Below, one piece after another: positions 8,022 to 17,248 of a stretch of DNA of 64,000 bases (positions within the stretch are counted from its first letter, which is position 1; each line of letters starts with the position of its first letter). The translations under genes were made by a program, and so were the position numbers. Source of the stretch: Micromonospora rubida (GTDB taxonomy: Bacteria; Actinomycetota; Actinomycetes; Mycobacteriales; Micromonosporaceae); NCBI RefSeq assembly GCF_009908295.1, contig NZ_JAAALO010000004.1:604629-668628 (forward strand). Direction: 5' to 3'. The notes beneath the pieces are model-generated. The model saw only the letters and a program-made list of their open reading frames with translations. It searched no databases and was not told the origin of the DNA.

Positions 8022-9343
8022 CGACGTCGAACTACGCGACCGAGCGCGAGACCACCGAGGGCCGGGTCTTCACCGTCACCGGTGGGGACTGGGACCAGAT
8101 CGTCTCCGGCACGGACCCGATCAACGACGAGCGGATCGTCGTGAACATGGGTCCGCAGCACCCGTCCACCCACGGCGTGCTCCGGCTGATCCTGGAGCTG
8201 GAGGGCGAGACCGTCCGCGAGGCGCGGTCGGTCATCGGGTACCTGCACACCGGCATCGAGAAGAACCTGGAATACCGCAACTGGGTGCAGGGCACGACCT
8301 TCGTGACCCGGATGGACTACCTCGCGCCGCTGTTCAACGAGACGGCGTACAGCCTCGCGGTGGAGAAGCTGCTCGGCATCACCGACGACATCACCGAGCG
8401 GGCCACCACGATCCGGGTCCTGATGATGGAGCTGAACCGGATCGCCTCGCACCTGGTCTGGGTGGCCACCACGGCCATGGAGCTGGGCGCGATCAACATG
8501 ATGCTGTACGGCTTCCGCGAGCGGGAGTACATCCTCGACATCTTCGAGAGCGTCACCGGCCTGCGGATGAACCACGCGTACGTCCGGCCGGGCGGCGTGG
8601 CGCAGGACGTGCCGGACGAGGCGATCGTCAAGATCCACAGGTTCCTCAAGATGATGCCGAAGAGGCTCAAGGAGTACGAGGACCTCCTCTCCGGCCAGCC
8701 GATCTGGATCGAGCGCACCACGAACGTCGCGGTGCTCGACGCGACCGGCTGCCTCGCGCTGGGCGTCACCGGCCCGGTGCTCCGCTCCGCCGGCCTCGCC
8801 TGGGACCTGCGCAAGACCATGCCGTACTGCGGCTACGAGACGTACGAGTTCGACGTGCCGACCCACACGGACGGCGACGTCTGGGGCCGCTACCTGGTCC
8901 GGCTCGCCGAGATCCGGGAGTCGCTCAAGCTCGTCGAGCAGGCGGTGGACCGGTTGAAGCCGGGCCCGGTGATGGTCGCCGACCGCAAGATCGCCTGGCC
9001 GGCGCAGCTCGCCATCGGCGTCGACGGCATGGGCAACTCGCTGGAGCACGTCGCCAAGATCATGGGTCAGTCGATGGAGTCGCTGATCCACCACTTCAAG
9101 CTCGTCACCGAGGGCTTCCGGGTCCCGCCGGGCCAGGTGTACGTCGGCATCGAGTCGCCCCGCGGCGAGCTGGGCGTGCACGCCGTCTCCGACGGTGGCA
9201 CCCGCCCGTACCGGGTGCACTACCGGGAGCCGAGCTTCGTCAACCTCCAGGCCCTCCCGGCGATGTCCGAGGGCGGCCTGATCGCCGACGTCATCGCCGG
9301 CGGCGCCTCGCTGGACCCCGTGATGGGTGGATGTGACCGATGA
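8018..9343 (+). CDS. nuoD: NADH-quinone oxidoreductase subunit D
   Basis: NuoD forms most of the quinone-binding cavity with NuoB. The 441-aa protein shows the 49-kDa signature NMGPQHPSTHGVLR and GYLHTGIEKN, and ends in the conserved DPVMGGCDR. GTG 8018 overlaps the nuoC stop (GTGA), preferred over the long upstream extension of this frame, which would overlap the body of nuoC. Confidence 0.97.
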   Translation: MTTSNYATERETTEGRVFTVTGGDWDQIVSGTDPINDERIVVNMGPQHPSTHGVLRLILELEGETVREARSVIGYLHTGIEKNLEYRNWVQGTTFVTRMDYLAPLFNETAYSLAVEKLLGITDDITERATTIRVLMMELNRIASHLVWVATTAMELGAINMMLYGFREREYILDIFESVTGLRMNHAYVRPGGVAQDVPDEAIVKIHRFLKMMPKRLKEYEDLLSGQPIWIERTTNVAVLDATGCLALGVTGPVLRSAGLAWDLRKTMPYCGYETYEFDVPTHTDGDVWGRYLVRLAEIRESLKLVEQAVDRLKPGPVMVADRKIAWPAQLAIGVDGMGNSLEHVAKIMGQSMESLIHHFKLVTEGFRVPPGQVYVGIESPRGELGVHAVSDGGTRPYRVHYREPSFVNLQALPAMSEGGLIADVIAGGASLDPVMGGCDR

Positions 9344-10359
9344 CGACTTTCACTGAACAGACGCGGGAACGGGCGCGGGAGATCATCGCCCGGTACCCGG
9401 CAGACCGGTCCCGCTCGGCGCTGTTGCCGCTGCTGCACCTCGTGCAGTCGGAGGAGGGGTACGTCTCCCCGGCCGGCGTCGAGTTCTGCGCCGACGTCCT
9501 CGGCCTGAACAAGGCCCAGGTCGGCGCGGTGGCCACCTTCTACACGATGTACAAGCGCAGGCCGACCGGCGACTACCTGGTCAGCGTCTGCACCAACACG
9601 ATGTGCAACGTGCTCGGCGGGCAGGAGGTCTACGACACCCTCGCCGAGCACCTCGGCGTCGGCCACGACGAGACCACCGCCGACGGCAAGGTCACCCTGG
9701 AGCACGCCGAGTGCCTGGCGGCCTGCGACTACGGCCCGGTGATGACCGTCAACTACGACTTCTTCGACGGCGTCGACCCACAGGCCGCCCTCGGGGTGGT
9801 CGAGGAGCTGCGCTCCGGCGGCCGGCCGATGCCGACCCGGGGCGCGCGGCTCTGCACGCTGAAGGAGATGGCGGTGCAGCTCGCCGGCTTCGCCGACGAG
9901 CGCGAGGGCGCGGTCGCCGACGGCGGCCCGGGCGAGCCCACCCTGCGCGGCCTGCGGCTGGCCGAGCAGCACGGCATCTCGGTGCCGGGCTACGACCCGA
10001 ACACGCCGATCCGCAGCAAGGCGGAGGCGGACGCCGCCGCCGCGCGGGCGAAGGCCGCGGAGCAGGCGAAGCCCGCCCCCGCCACCACGGCGAACGGCAG
10101 CACCGCCCCCGACGTGAAGGCGCCGGACGCCAAGTCGCCCGAGGTGCGGGCCGCCGAGACCCGGCAGCCGGACGCCCGGACCGCCGTGCCGGACGCCCCC
10201 GGCACCAGGATTCCGGCAGACCCGACGCCCCCGACGCCCCGCGACGCGCGGGAGGCCGAGGCCGCCGGCGTCGCCGCGAACGCGCCGGCCGGCGACGGCA
10301 AGCCCGCCGGCGACGAGGCCGGCGCGCAGGAGCGCTCCCTCAAGGAGGCCCAGAAGTGA
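9340..10359 (+). CDS. nuoE: NADH-quinone oxidoreductase subunit E with long C-terminal extension
   Basis: NuoE binds the [2Fe-2S] cluster N1a. Residues 1-165 match the 24-kDa subunit, with ligands CTNTMC and ECLAACD. After about residue 190 the 339-aa protein continues in a tail of some 140 residues rich in Ala, Pro, Asp and Lys (APDVKAPDAKSPEV and similar), which is probably disordered and not part of the usual family length. The frame stays open to the GTG of nuoF, with which the stop overlaps, so the tail is genuinely in frame. Confidence 0.95.
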   Translation: MTTFTEQTRERAREIIARYPADRSRSALLPLLHLVQSEEGYVSPAGVEFCADVLGLNKAQVGAVATFYTMYKRRPTGDYLVSVCTNTMCNVLGGQEVYDTLAEHLGVGHDETTADGKVTLEHAECLAACDYGPVMTVNYDFFDGVDPQAALGVVEELRSGGRPMPTRGARLCTLKEMAVQLAGFADEREGAVADGGPGEPTLRGLRLAEQHGISVPGYDPNTPIRSKAEADAAAARAKAAEQAKPAPATTANGSTAPDVKAPDAKSPEVRAAETRQPDARTAVPDAPGTRIPADPTPPTPRDAREAEAAGVAANAPAGDGKPAGDEAGAQERSLKEAQK

Positions 10360-11672
10360 CCACTCCTCGGCCGGATACCCTGGCCAAGCTCACCCCCGTG
10401 CTCACCAAGCGCTGGCTGTCGCCGGACGCCTGGCGGATCGGCACGTACGAGAGGCTGGACGGCTACGCCGCCCTGCGCAAGGCGCTCAAGGCCCACCCGG
10501 ACGACCTGATCCAGCTCGTCAAGGACTCCGGGCTGCGCGGTCGCGGCGGCGCGGGTTTCCCGACCGGCCTGAAGTGGGGGTTCATCCCGCAGGGCGACGG
10601 CAAGCCGCACTACCTGGTGGTGAACGCCGACGAGGGCGAGCCGGGCACCTGCAAGGACCTGCCGCTGATGACCCACGACCCGCACTCGCTGGTCGAGGGC
10701 GTGATCATCGGGTCGTACGCGATCCGGGCGAGCCGGGCCTACATCTACATCCGCGGCGAGGCGGTGCACGCCGCCCGCCGGCTGCGCAACGCCGTGCAGG
10801 AGGCGTACGCCAAGGGCTACCTCGGTAAGAACATCCTCGGCTCCGGGTTCGACCTGGAGCTGGTGGTGCACTCGGGCGCCGGGGCGTACATCTGCGGCGA
10901 GGAGACGGCGCTGCTGGACTCGCTGGAGGGCTTCCGGGGTCAGCCCCGGCTGCGCCCGCCGTTCCCGGCGACCCACGGCCTCTACGCCAGCCCCACGGTG
11001 GTCAACAACGTCGGCACCATCGCCAGCGTGCCGTACATCGTGCTCGGCGGGGCCGACTGGTGGAAGTCCATGGGCACGGAGAAGTCCGCCGGGCCGATGA
11101 TCTACTCGCTCTCCGGCCGGATCGCCGACCCGGGCCAGTACGAGTGCACGATGGGCGTCACGCTGCGCGAGCTCCTGGAGCTGGCCGGCGGGATGCAGCC
11201 GGGGCACAACCTGCGGTTCTGGACCCCGGGCGGCTCGTCCACCCCGCTGCTCACCGCCGAGCACCTGGACGTGCCGCTGGACTTCGAGGGGGTGGCGGCG
11301 GCCGGCTCGATCCTGGGCACCACGGCCACCCAGATCTTCTCCGACCAGGACTGCCCGGTGTACGCGACGTACCGGTGGCTGGAGTTCTACCACCACGAGT
11401 CGTGCGGCAAGTGCACCCCGTGCCGCGAGGGCAACTACTGGATGGTCCGGGTCTACCGGCGGATCCTCGCCGGCCAGGGCACCCACGAGGACCTGGACAC
11501 CCTGCTCGACACCTGCGACAACATCCTCGGCCGCTCGTTCTGCGGCCTTGGTGACGGTGCGACCAGCTCGGTGACCTCGTCGCTGAAGTACTTTAAGCAG
11601 GACTACCTCGACTACATCGAGGGACGTACCGCGCCGAAGCTGTCGGACAAGCAGCTGGTGGGAGCGCACTAA
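10356..11672 (+). CDS. nuoF: NADH-quinone oxidoreductase subunit F
   Basis: NuoF is the NADH-binding, FMN-containing subunit. The 438-aa protein has the FMN/NADH glycine motif RGRGGAGFPTGLKW, the nucleotide-contact block NADEGEPGTCKD, GAGAYICGEETALL, and the N3 [4Fe-4S] ligands in ESCGKCTPCREG with the distal cysteine in RSFCGLGDGA. GTG 10356 overlaps the nuoE stop. Its TAA shares a base with the ATG of nuoG. Confidence 0.97.
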   Translation: MTTPRPDTLAKLTPVLTKRWLSPDAWRIGTYERLDGYAALRKALKAHPDDLIQLVKDSGLRGRGGAGFPTGLKWGFIPQGDGKPHYLVVNADEGEPGTCKDLPLMTHDPHSLVEGVIIGSYAIRASRAYIYIRGEAVHAARRLRNAVQEAYAKGYLGKNILGSGFDLELVVHSGAGAYICGEETALLDSLEGFRGQPRLRPPFPATHGLYASPTVVNNVGTIASVPYIVLGGADWWKSMGTEKSAGPMIYSLSGRIADPGQYECTMGVTLRELLELAGGMQPGHNLRFWTPGGSSTPLLTAEHLDVPLDFEGVAAAGSILGTTATQIFSDQDCPVYATYRWLEFYHHESCGKCTPCREGNYWMVRVYRRILAGQGTHEDLDTLLDTCDNILGRSFCGLGDGATSSVTSSLKYFKQDYLDYIEGRTAPKLSDKQLVGAH

Positions 11673-14182
11673 TGACCGACGTAGCCAAGCCGACCGAGAC
11701 CGTCACCCTCACGATCGACGGCATCGAGGTCACCGCGCCCAAGGGCGCGCTGCTGATCCGGGTCGCCGAGCAGTTGGGCACCGAGATCCCGCGCTTCTGC
11801 GACCATCCGCTGCTGGCCCCGGCCGGCGCGTGCCGGCAGTGCCTGGTCGAGGTGGAGGGCCAGCGCAAGCCGGTGGCCTCCTGCACCCAGACCGTCGCCG
11901 ACGGCATGGTGGTCCGCACCCAGCTCTCCTCGCCGGTCGCCAAGAAGGCGCAGGAGGGGGTCATGGAGCTGCTGCTGCTCAACCACCCGCTCGACTGCCC
12001 GATGTGCGACAAGGGCGGCGAGTGCCCGCTGCAGAACCAGGCGATGTCCACCGGCCGCACCGACTCGCGCTTCCACGAGCACAAGCGGGAGTACGAGAAG
12101 CCGATGGCGATCAGCACCCAGGTGCTGCTCGACCGCGAGCGCTGCGTGCTCTGCCAGCGGTGCACCCGGTTCTCCGAGGAGATCGCCGGCGACAAGTTCA
12201 TCGACCTGATGGGCCGGTCGTCCGCCGAGGAGATCAACATCTACCGGGACGAGGCGTACGGCGAGGAGGGCGACGCGGGCGACGTCCCGTTCAACTCGTA
12301 CTTCTCCGGCAACACCGTGCAGATCTGCCCGGTGGGCGCGCTGACCGGCGCGCAGTACCGCTTCCGGGCCCGCCCGTTCGACCTGGTCTCCAGCCCGAGC
12401 GTGTGCGAGCACTGCTCGGCCGGCTGCGCCCAGCGCACCGACTGGCGGCGCGGCAAGGTGACCCGCCGGCTGGCCGGCGACGACCCTCAGGTCAACGAGG
12501 AGTGGAACTGCGACAAGGGCCGCTGGGGCTTCCAGTACGCCCGCGCCTTCGACCGGCTCACCACCCCGCTGGTCCGCGACTCCGAGACCGGCGAGCTGCG
12601 CGAGGCGTCGTGGAGCGAGGCGCTGACCGTCGCCGCCGAGGGGCTGCGGGCCGCCCGGGACGCCGGCCAGGGCACGGCGGTGCTGACCGGCGGCCGGCTG
12701 ACCGTCGAGGACGCGTACGCGTACGCGAAGTTCGCCCGGGTCGCGCTGAACACGAACGACATCGACTTCCGGGCCCGGCCGGTCTCCCGCGAGGAGTCCG
12801 ACTTCCTGGCGAGCACGGTCGCCGGGCGCACCGACGTGACCTACGCCGACGTGGAGAACGCCCCGGCGGTGGTGCTGGTCGGGCTGGAGCCGGAGGAGGA
12901 ATGCCCGATCCTCTTCCTGCGGCTGCGCAAGGCGTACCTGAAGAAGAAGATCAAGGTGTACGCGCTCGCGCCGTTCGCCACCCGCGGCCTGGAGAAGCTC
13001 GGGGCCAAGCTGGCCCGGGTGGTGCCGGGCGAGGAGGCGAGCGTGCTCGCCGAGCACGCGACGGTGGCCGAGGCGCTGAGCACCCCGGGCGCGATCCTGA
13101 TCGTCGGCGAGCGGCTGGGCGAGGTGCCCGGCGGCCTGTCGGCGGCGGCGGACGTCGCCCGGCGTACCGGCGCGAAGCTGGCCTGGGTGCCACGGCGCGC
13201 GGGCGACCGCGGGGCCGTCGACGCCGGCTGCCTGCCGAACCTGCTCCCCGGCGGCCGTCCGGTCACCGAGCCGGCCGCCCGGGCCGAGCTGGGCGAGGCG
13301 TGGGACATCGCGGCCGGGGTGATCCCGAGCCAGGCCGGCCGGGACACCGACGGCATCCTCGCCGCCGCCGCGAACGGCAAGCTCGGCGCGCTGGTGGTGG
13401 CCGGGGTCGACCCGGCCGACCTGGCCGACCCGCGGCTGGCCGAGCAGGCCCTCGACGCGGTGCCGTTCCTGGTCAGCCTGGAGCTGCGCAACAGCGCGGT
13501 GGCCCGCCGGGCCGACGTGGTCCTCCCGGTGGCCCCGGTGGTCGAGAAGGCCGGCAGCTTCCTGGACTGGGAGGGCCGGCTGCGGCCCTTCGAGGCGGTG
13601 CTGCACACCGCCGCGATGACCGACGGCCGGGTGCTGGACGCGCTCGCCGCCCTGCTCGACGTGCAGCTCGGCACGGGCGACGTGCTCAGCGTCCGCCGGG
13701 AGCTGGGCAGCCTGACGCCGACCCGGGCCGATCGGCCGTCTCCGCCGTCGGTGGAGCCGGCCCCGGTGCCGCAGCCCGGCGCCGGCGAGGCCGTCCTGTC
13801 CACCTGGCACCAGCTCATCGACCTGGGCAGCCTCACCGACGGTGACGAGCACCTGGGCGGCACCGCCCGCCTGCCGGTGGCGCGGGTGGGCAAGGGCACC
13901 GCGGAGGCGCTCGGCGTCGCCGACGGTGACCCGGTGACGGTGGGCACCGACCGCGGGGCGATCACCCTGCCGGCGGCGATCACCGAGATGCCCGACGGCG
14001 TCGTCTGGCTGCCGACCAACTCACCCGGCTCCACCGTGCGGCGCGGCCTCAACGCGACGTCCGGCACGGTGGTACGGATCTCCGCGGCGGTCGCCGCCAC
14101 GGAGCAGGCCACCGCGGCGGTCGCCGCGGACGCGGCCGGCCGCCCGGGTCCGCTCCTCAACACCGGGGGTGTTTCCCAGTGA
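11672..14182 (+). CDS. nuoG: NADH-quinone oxidoreductase subunit G
   Basis: NuoG carries most of the iron-sulfur wire of the N-module. The 836-aa protein begins with a plant-type [2Fe-2S] ferredoxin (FCDHPLL, GACRQCLVEV), the His-ligated cluster region DCPMCDKGGECPLQ, a [4Fe-4S] domain (RCVLCQRCTRF and ICPVGAL), and an extra four-cysteine set CEHCSAGC with WNCDKGRWGF that corresponds to cluster N7. A molybdopterin-oxidoreductase-like domain without cofactor follows, ending in a formate-dehydrogenase-type beta barrel. The stop overlaps nuoH. Confidence 0.97.
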   Translation: MTDVAKPTETVTLTIDGIEVTAPKGALLIRVAEQLGTEIPRFCDHPLLAPAGACRQCLVEVEGQRKPVASCTQTVADGMVVRTQLSSPVAKKAQEGVMELLLLNHPLDCPMCDKGGECPLQNQAMSTGRTDSRFHEHKREYEKPMAISTQVLLDRERCVLCQRCTRFSEEIAGDKFIDLMGRSSAEEINIYRDEAYGEEGDAGDVPFNSYFSGNTVQICPVGALTGAQYRFRARPFDLVSSPSVCEHCSAGCAQRTDWRRGKVTRRLAGDDPQVNEEWNCDKGRWGFQYARAFDRLTTPLVRDSETGELREASWSEALTVAAEGLRAARDAGQGTAVLTGGRLTVEDAYAYAKFARVALNTNDIDFRARPVSREESDFLASTVAGRTDVTYADVENAPAVVLVGLEPEEECPILFLRLRKAYLKKKIKVYALAPFATRGLEKLGAKLARVVPGEEASVLAEHATVAEALSTPGAILIVGERLGEVPGGLSAAADVARRTGAKLAWVPRRAGDRGAVDAGCLPNLLPGGRPVTEPAARAELGEAWDIAAGVIPSQAGRDTDGILAAAANGKLGALVVAGVDPADLADPRLAEQALDAVPFLVSLELRNSAVARRADVVLPVAPVVEKAGSFLDWEGRLRPFEAVLHTAAMTDGRVLDALAALLDVQLGTGDVLSVRRELGSLTPTRADRPSPPSVEPAPVPQPGAGEAVLSTWHQLIDLGSLTDGDEHLGGTARLPVARVGKGTAEALGVADGDPVTVGTDRGAITLPAAITEMPDGVVWLPTNSPGSTVRRGLNATSGTVVRISAAVAATEQATAAVAADAAGRPGPLLNTGGVSQ

Positions 14183-15531
14183 ACGCGGTCTACCTGGCCC
14201 AGGACCCGACGCTGGCCGACTTCGGCAAGGACCCGTGGTGGCTGGTCCTGATCAAGGTCGTCTTCGCCTTCGTCGTCGCCGTGCTGGCCACGCTGCTCGG
14301 CGTCTGGTTCGAACGGCGGGTCGTCGGCCGGATGGCGGTGCGGCCCGGCCCCAACCAGGCCGGCCCGTTCGGCCTGCTCCAGACCCTGGCCGACGGCATG
14401 AAGATGGCCTTCAAGGAGGACATCCTCCCGAAGGCGGCGGACAAGGTCGTCTTCTTCTTCGCGCCGACCATCTCGGTGATCTGCGCGGTCACCGCCCTGT
14501 CGGTGGTGCCGTTCGGCCCGATGGTGAGCATCTTCGGCCACCACACGCCGCTCCAGGTCACCGACGTGCCGGTGTCGGTGCTGGTGCTGTTGGCGTGCTC
14601 GTCGATGGGCATCTACGGCATCGTGCTCGGCGGGTGGGCCTCCGGCTCGACATACCCGCTGCTCGGCGGCCTGCGCTCCACCGCCCAGATGATCTCCTAC
14701 GAGGTCGCGATGGGGCTGAGCATCGTTGCGGTGTTCATGACCGCCGGCACGATGTCCACCAGCGGGATCGTCGCCGCCCAGGGGGACGCCACCCGGCTGA
14801 CCATCCTCGGCACCGAGGTGCCGGCCCCCGGCTGGTACGCGATCCTGCTGCTGCCGAGCTTCATCATCTTCTTCATCTCGACCGTCGGCGAGACCAACCG
14901 GGCGCCGTTCGACCTCCCCGAGGCCGAGTCGGAGCTGGTCGCCGGCTACATGACGGAATACAGCTCGCTGAAGTTCGCGCTCTACATGCTCAGCGAGTAC
15001 GTCGCGATGGTGACCATGTCCGCGGTCACCACGACGCTGTTCCTGGGCGGTTGGCGGGCCCCGTGGCCGATCACCCTGTGGGAGGGCGCCAACTCCGGTT
15101 GGTGGCCGCTGCTGTGGTTCTTCGGCAAGGTGATCGCACTGGTCTTCGTGTTCGTCTGGCTCCGCGGCACCCTGCCCCGGCTCCGGTACGACCAGTTCAT
15201 GCGCTTCGGTTGGAAGGTGCTGCTGCCGATCAACCTGGTCTGGATCCTGGTCCTGGCCGGCCTGCGGTCGATCGAGGGCTGGCAGACGAGGGACCGGCTG
15301 CTCGCCACCGCGATCGGCGCGGGCGTGCTGCTGCTGGCGACGCTGCTCTGGCCGAGCCGCAAGCCGAAGCCGAAGCGGTCGCTCCAGGAACAGGCCAACA
15401 GTCGTCCGCACGGCAGCTTCCCGCTGCCACCGATGGACCTGCAAGTGCCACCGAGCCCGCGCACCAAGCGCGTGGTCGCCGAGCGGGAGCCGGCCAACGT
15501 CACCGCCGGCTCGGACTCCAGGGAGGTGTGA
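14179..15531 (+). CDS. nuoH: NADH-quinone oxidoreductase subunit H
   Basis: NuoH is the membrane subunit that completes the quinone chamber. The 450-aa protein has eight or more hydrophobic segments and the signatures VGRMAVRPGPNQAGPFGLLQ and ETNRAPFDLPEAESELVAGY, the latter with the conserved acid cluster facing the quinone. The C-terminal 60 residues are polar, rich in Lys, Arg and Pro, and longer than in the enterobacterial enzyme. GTG 14179 overlaps the nuoG stop. Confidence 0.97.
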   Translation: MNAVYLAQDPTLADFGKDPWWLVLIKVVFAFVVAVLATLLGVWFERRVVGRMAVRPGPNQAGPFGLLQTLADGMKMAFKEDILPKAADKVVFFFAPTISVICAVTALSVVPFGPMVSIFGHHTPLQVTDVPVSVLVLLACSSMGIYGIVLGGWASGSTYPLLGGLRSTAQMISYEVAMGLSIVAVFMTAGTMSTSGIVAAQGDATRLTILGTEVPAPGWYAILLLPSFIIFFISTVGETNRAPFDLPEAESELVAGYMTEYSSLKFALYMLSEYVAMVTMSAVTTTLFLGGWRAPWPITLWEGANSGWWPLLWFFGKVIALVFVFVWLRGTLPRLRYDQFMRFGWKVLLPINLVWILVLAGLRSIEGWQTRDRLLATAIGAGVLLLATLLWPSRKPKPKRSLQEQANSRPHGSFPLPPMDLQVPPSPRTKRVVAEREPANVTAGSDSREV

Positions 15532-15532
15532 C

Positions 15533-16174
15533 GTGGGCGCGATCACCGGAACGTTCAAGGGCTTCGGAGTCACCTTCTCGCACATGTTCAGGAAGGTCGT
15601 AACGACCGACTACCCGTTCAAGCCGCCGGTACCGGCGCCGCGCTACCACGGGCGGCACGTCCTGAACCGGCACCCGGACGGCCTGGAGAAGTGCATCGGC
15701 TGCGAGCTGTGCGCCTGGGCCTGCCCGGCCGACGCGATCTACGTCGAGGGCGGGGACAACACCGAGGAGAACCGCCTCTCGCCGGGTGAGCGGAACGCGT
15801 CGGTCTACCAGATCAACTACGCCCGCTGCATCTTCTGCGGGCTGTGCATCGAGGCCTGCCCGACCCGGTCGCTCACCATGAGCAACGAGTACGAGCTGGC
15901 CCGGGACAACCGGCAAGACCTGATCTTCACGAAGGAGCAGCTGCTCGCGCCGCTGCTGCCGGGCATGGAGCAGCCCCCGCACCCGATGCGGCTCGGGGAC
16001 AGCGAGAAGGACTACTACGTCGGCGCGCTGACCAACCCGGGTACGTCGGCCGGTGCCGAGCACGCGACCAACAGCCCGGGCCGGTACCCGGTGGAGGAGC
16101 ACCCCGGGGTGACCTTCCCCGGCGCCGAGCAGCACGCCCAGCGGGCGGCGGCGGGCAAGGGGGACAAGGCATGA
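15533..16174 (+). CDS. nuoI: NADH-quinone oxidoreductase subunit I
   Basis: NuoI is an 8Fe ferredoxin-like subunit carrying clusters N6a and N6b. The 213-aa protein has the two expected motifs CIGCELCAWACPADAI and CIFCGLCIEACPTRSL. A C-terminal tail of about 60 residues after the ferredoxin core is acidic and Pro/Gly rich. GTG 15533 starts one base after the nuoH stop, with GGGAGG just upstream. Confidence 0.97.
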   Translation: MGAITGTFKGFGVTFSHMFRKVVTTDYPFKPPVPAPRYHGRHVLNRHPDGLEKCIGCELCAWACPADAIYVEGGDNTEENRLSPGERNASVYQINYARCIFCGLCIEACPTRSLTMSNEYELARDNRQDLIFTKEQLLAPLLPGMEQPPHPMRLGDSEKDYYVGALTNPGTSAGAEHATNSPGRYPVEEHPGVTFPGAEQHAQRAAAGKGDKA

Positions 16175-16941
16175 CCACGCAGACGGTGCTCGCCGCGGCG
16201 GGCGGGGTGTCCGGGGGCGAGGAGGTCACCTTCTACATCCTCGCCCCGCTGGCGCTGATCGGCGCGATCGGCATGGTCGTGGCGCGCAGCGCCGTGCACT
16301 CGGCGCTCTGGCTGGTGCTGACCATGCTCTGCCTGGGCGTGTTCTACGTCCTGCAGGCCGGGCCGTTCATCGGCATGGTGCAGATCATCGTCTACACCGG
16401 CGCGATCATGATGCTCTTCCTGTTCGTGCTGATGCTGGTGGGCCGGGACGCCTCGGATTCGCTGATCGAGACGCTGCGCGGCCAGCGGGTCGCCGCGGTG
16501 CTGCTCGGGCTCGGCTTCGCCGGCCTGGTCGGCGGCGGCCTCTACCGGGCGCTGGACGGCGTCCAGGCGGTGGGCCTGGAGCAGGCCAACGCCGAGGGAA
16601 ACGTGCAGGGCATCGCCCGCCTGCTGTTCACGAAGTACGTCTTCGCCTTCGAGCTGACCTCGGCGCTGCTGATCACGGCCGCGGTCGGGGCGATGGTGCT
16701 GGCGCACGTCGAGCGGCGCAAGGAAGACAAGATGGACCAGGTCGCCACGATGAAGGCCCGCTTCGCCCCGGGTAACTACCCTGGCCCGAAGCCCGGCCCG
16801 GGCGTCTTCGCCACCTCCTCCTCGGTGGCCACCCCGGCCCGCCTGCCCGACGGCCGGCTGACCGAGCGTGGCATCTCGACGATCCTGCCGGTTCGGGAGC
16901 TGACCGCCGAGGAAACCTCGCTGAAGGGGACGGACAAATGA
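16171..16941 (+). CDS. nuoJ: NADH-quinone oxidoreductase subunit J
   Basis: NuoJ is a membrane-arm subunit. The 256-aa protein has five hydrophobic helices, including the conserved IGMVQIIVYTGAIMMLFLFV helix with its pi-bulge region and acid or Tyr positions. A polar tail of about 70 residues follows the last helix, longer than usual. ATG 16171 overlaps the nuoI stop, and the TGA overlaps the ATG of nuoK. Confidence 0.96.
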   Translation: MTTQTVLAAAGGVSGGEEVTFYILAPLALIGAIGMVVARSAVHSALWLVLTMLCLGVFYVLQAGPFIGMVQIIVYTGAIMMLFLFVLMLVGRDASDSLIETLRGQRVAAVLLGLGFAGLVGGGLYRALDGVQAVGLEQANAEGNVQGIARLLFTKYVFAFELTSALLITAAVGAMVLAHVERRKEDKMDQVATMKARFAPGNYPGPKPGPGVFATSSSVATPARLPDGRLTERGISTILPVRELTAEETSLKGTDK

Positions 16942-17237
16942 CCCCGGACTACTACCTGGTGCTCGCCGCGGTGCTGTTCACCATCGGTGCGGCGGGGGTG
17001 CTCATCCGGCGTAACGCGATCGTGCTGTTCATGTGCGTCGAGCTGATGCTGAACGCGGCCAACCTGACCCTCGTCACCTTCAGCCGGATCAACGGTGACC
17101 TGAACGGCCAGATCATGTCGTTCTTCGTCATGGTGGTGGCCGCGGCCGAGGTCGTGGTCGGCCTCGCGATCATCATGTCCATCTTCCGGACCCGGCGCTC
17201 CGCGAGCGTCGACGACGCCAACCTGCTCAAGTACTAG
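16938..17237 (+). CDS. nuoK: NADH-quinone oxidoreductase subunit K
   Basis: This 99-aa protein is of standard length and has three transmembrane helices. It keeps the two membrane glutamates of the proton path: one in MCVELMLNAANL and one in AAAEVVVGLAIIM. It overlaps nuoJ by four bases and ends 11 bases before nuoL. Confidence 0.97.
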   Translation: MTPDYYLVLAAVLFTIGAAGVLIRRNAIVLFMCVELMLNAANLTLVTFSRINGDLNGQIMSFFVMVVAAAEVVVGLAIIMSIFRTRRSASVDDANLLKY

Positions 17238-17248
17238 AGGGGCCAGCA

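Noticed and set aside
11669..13852. Open frame of 727 codons antisense to nuoG
   Set aside because: nuoG is unmistakable on the plus strand; the antisense frame has no motif and the typical GC-shadow amino-acid pattern.
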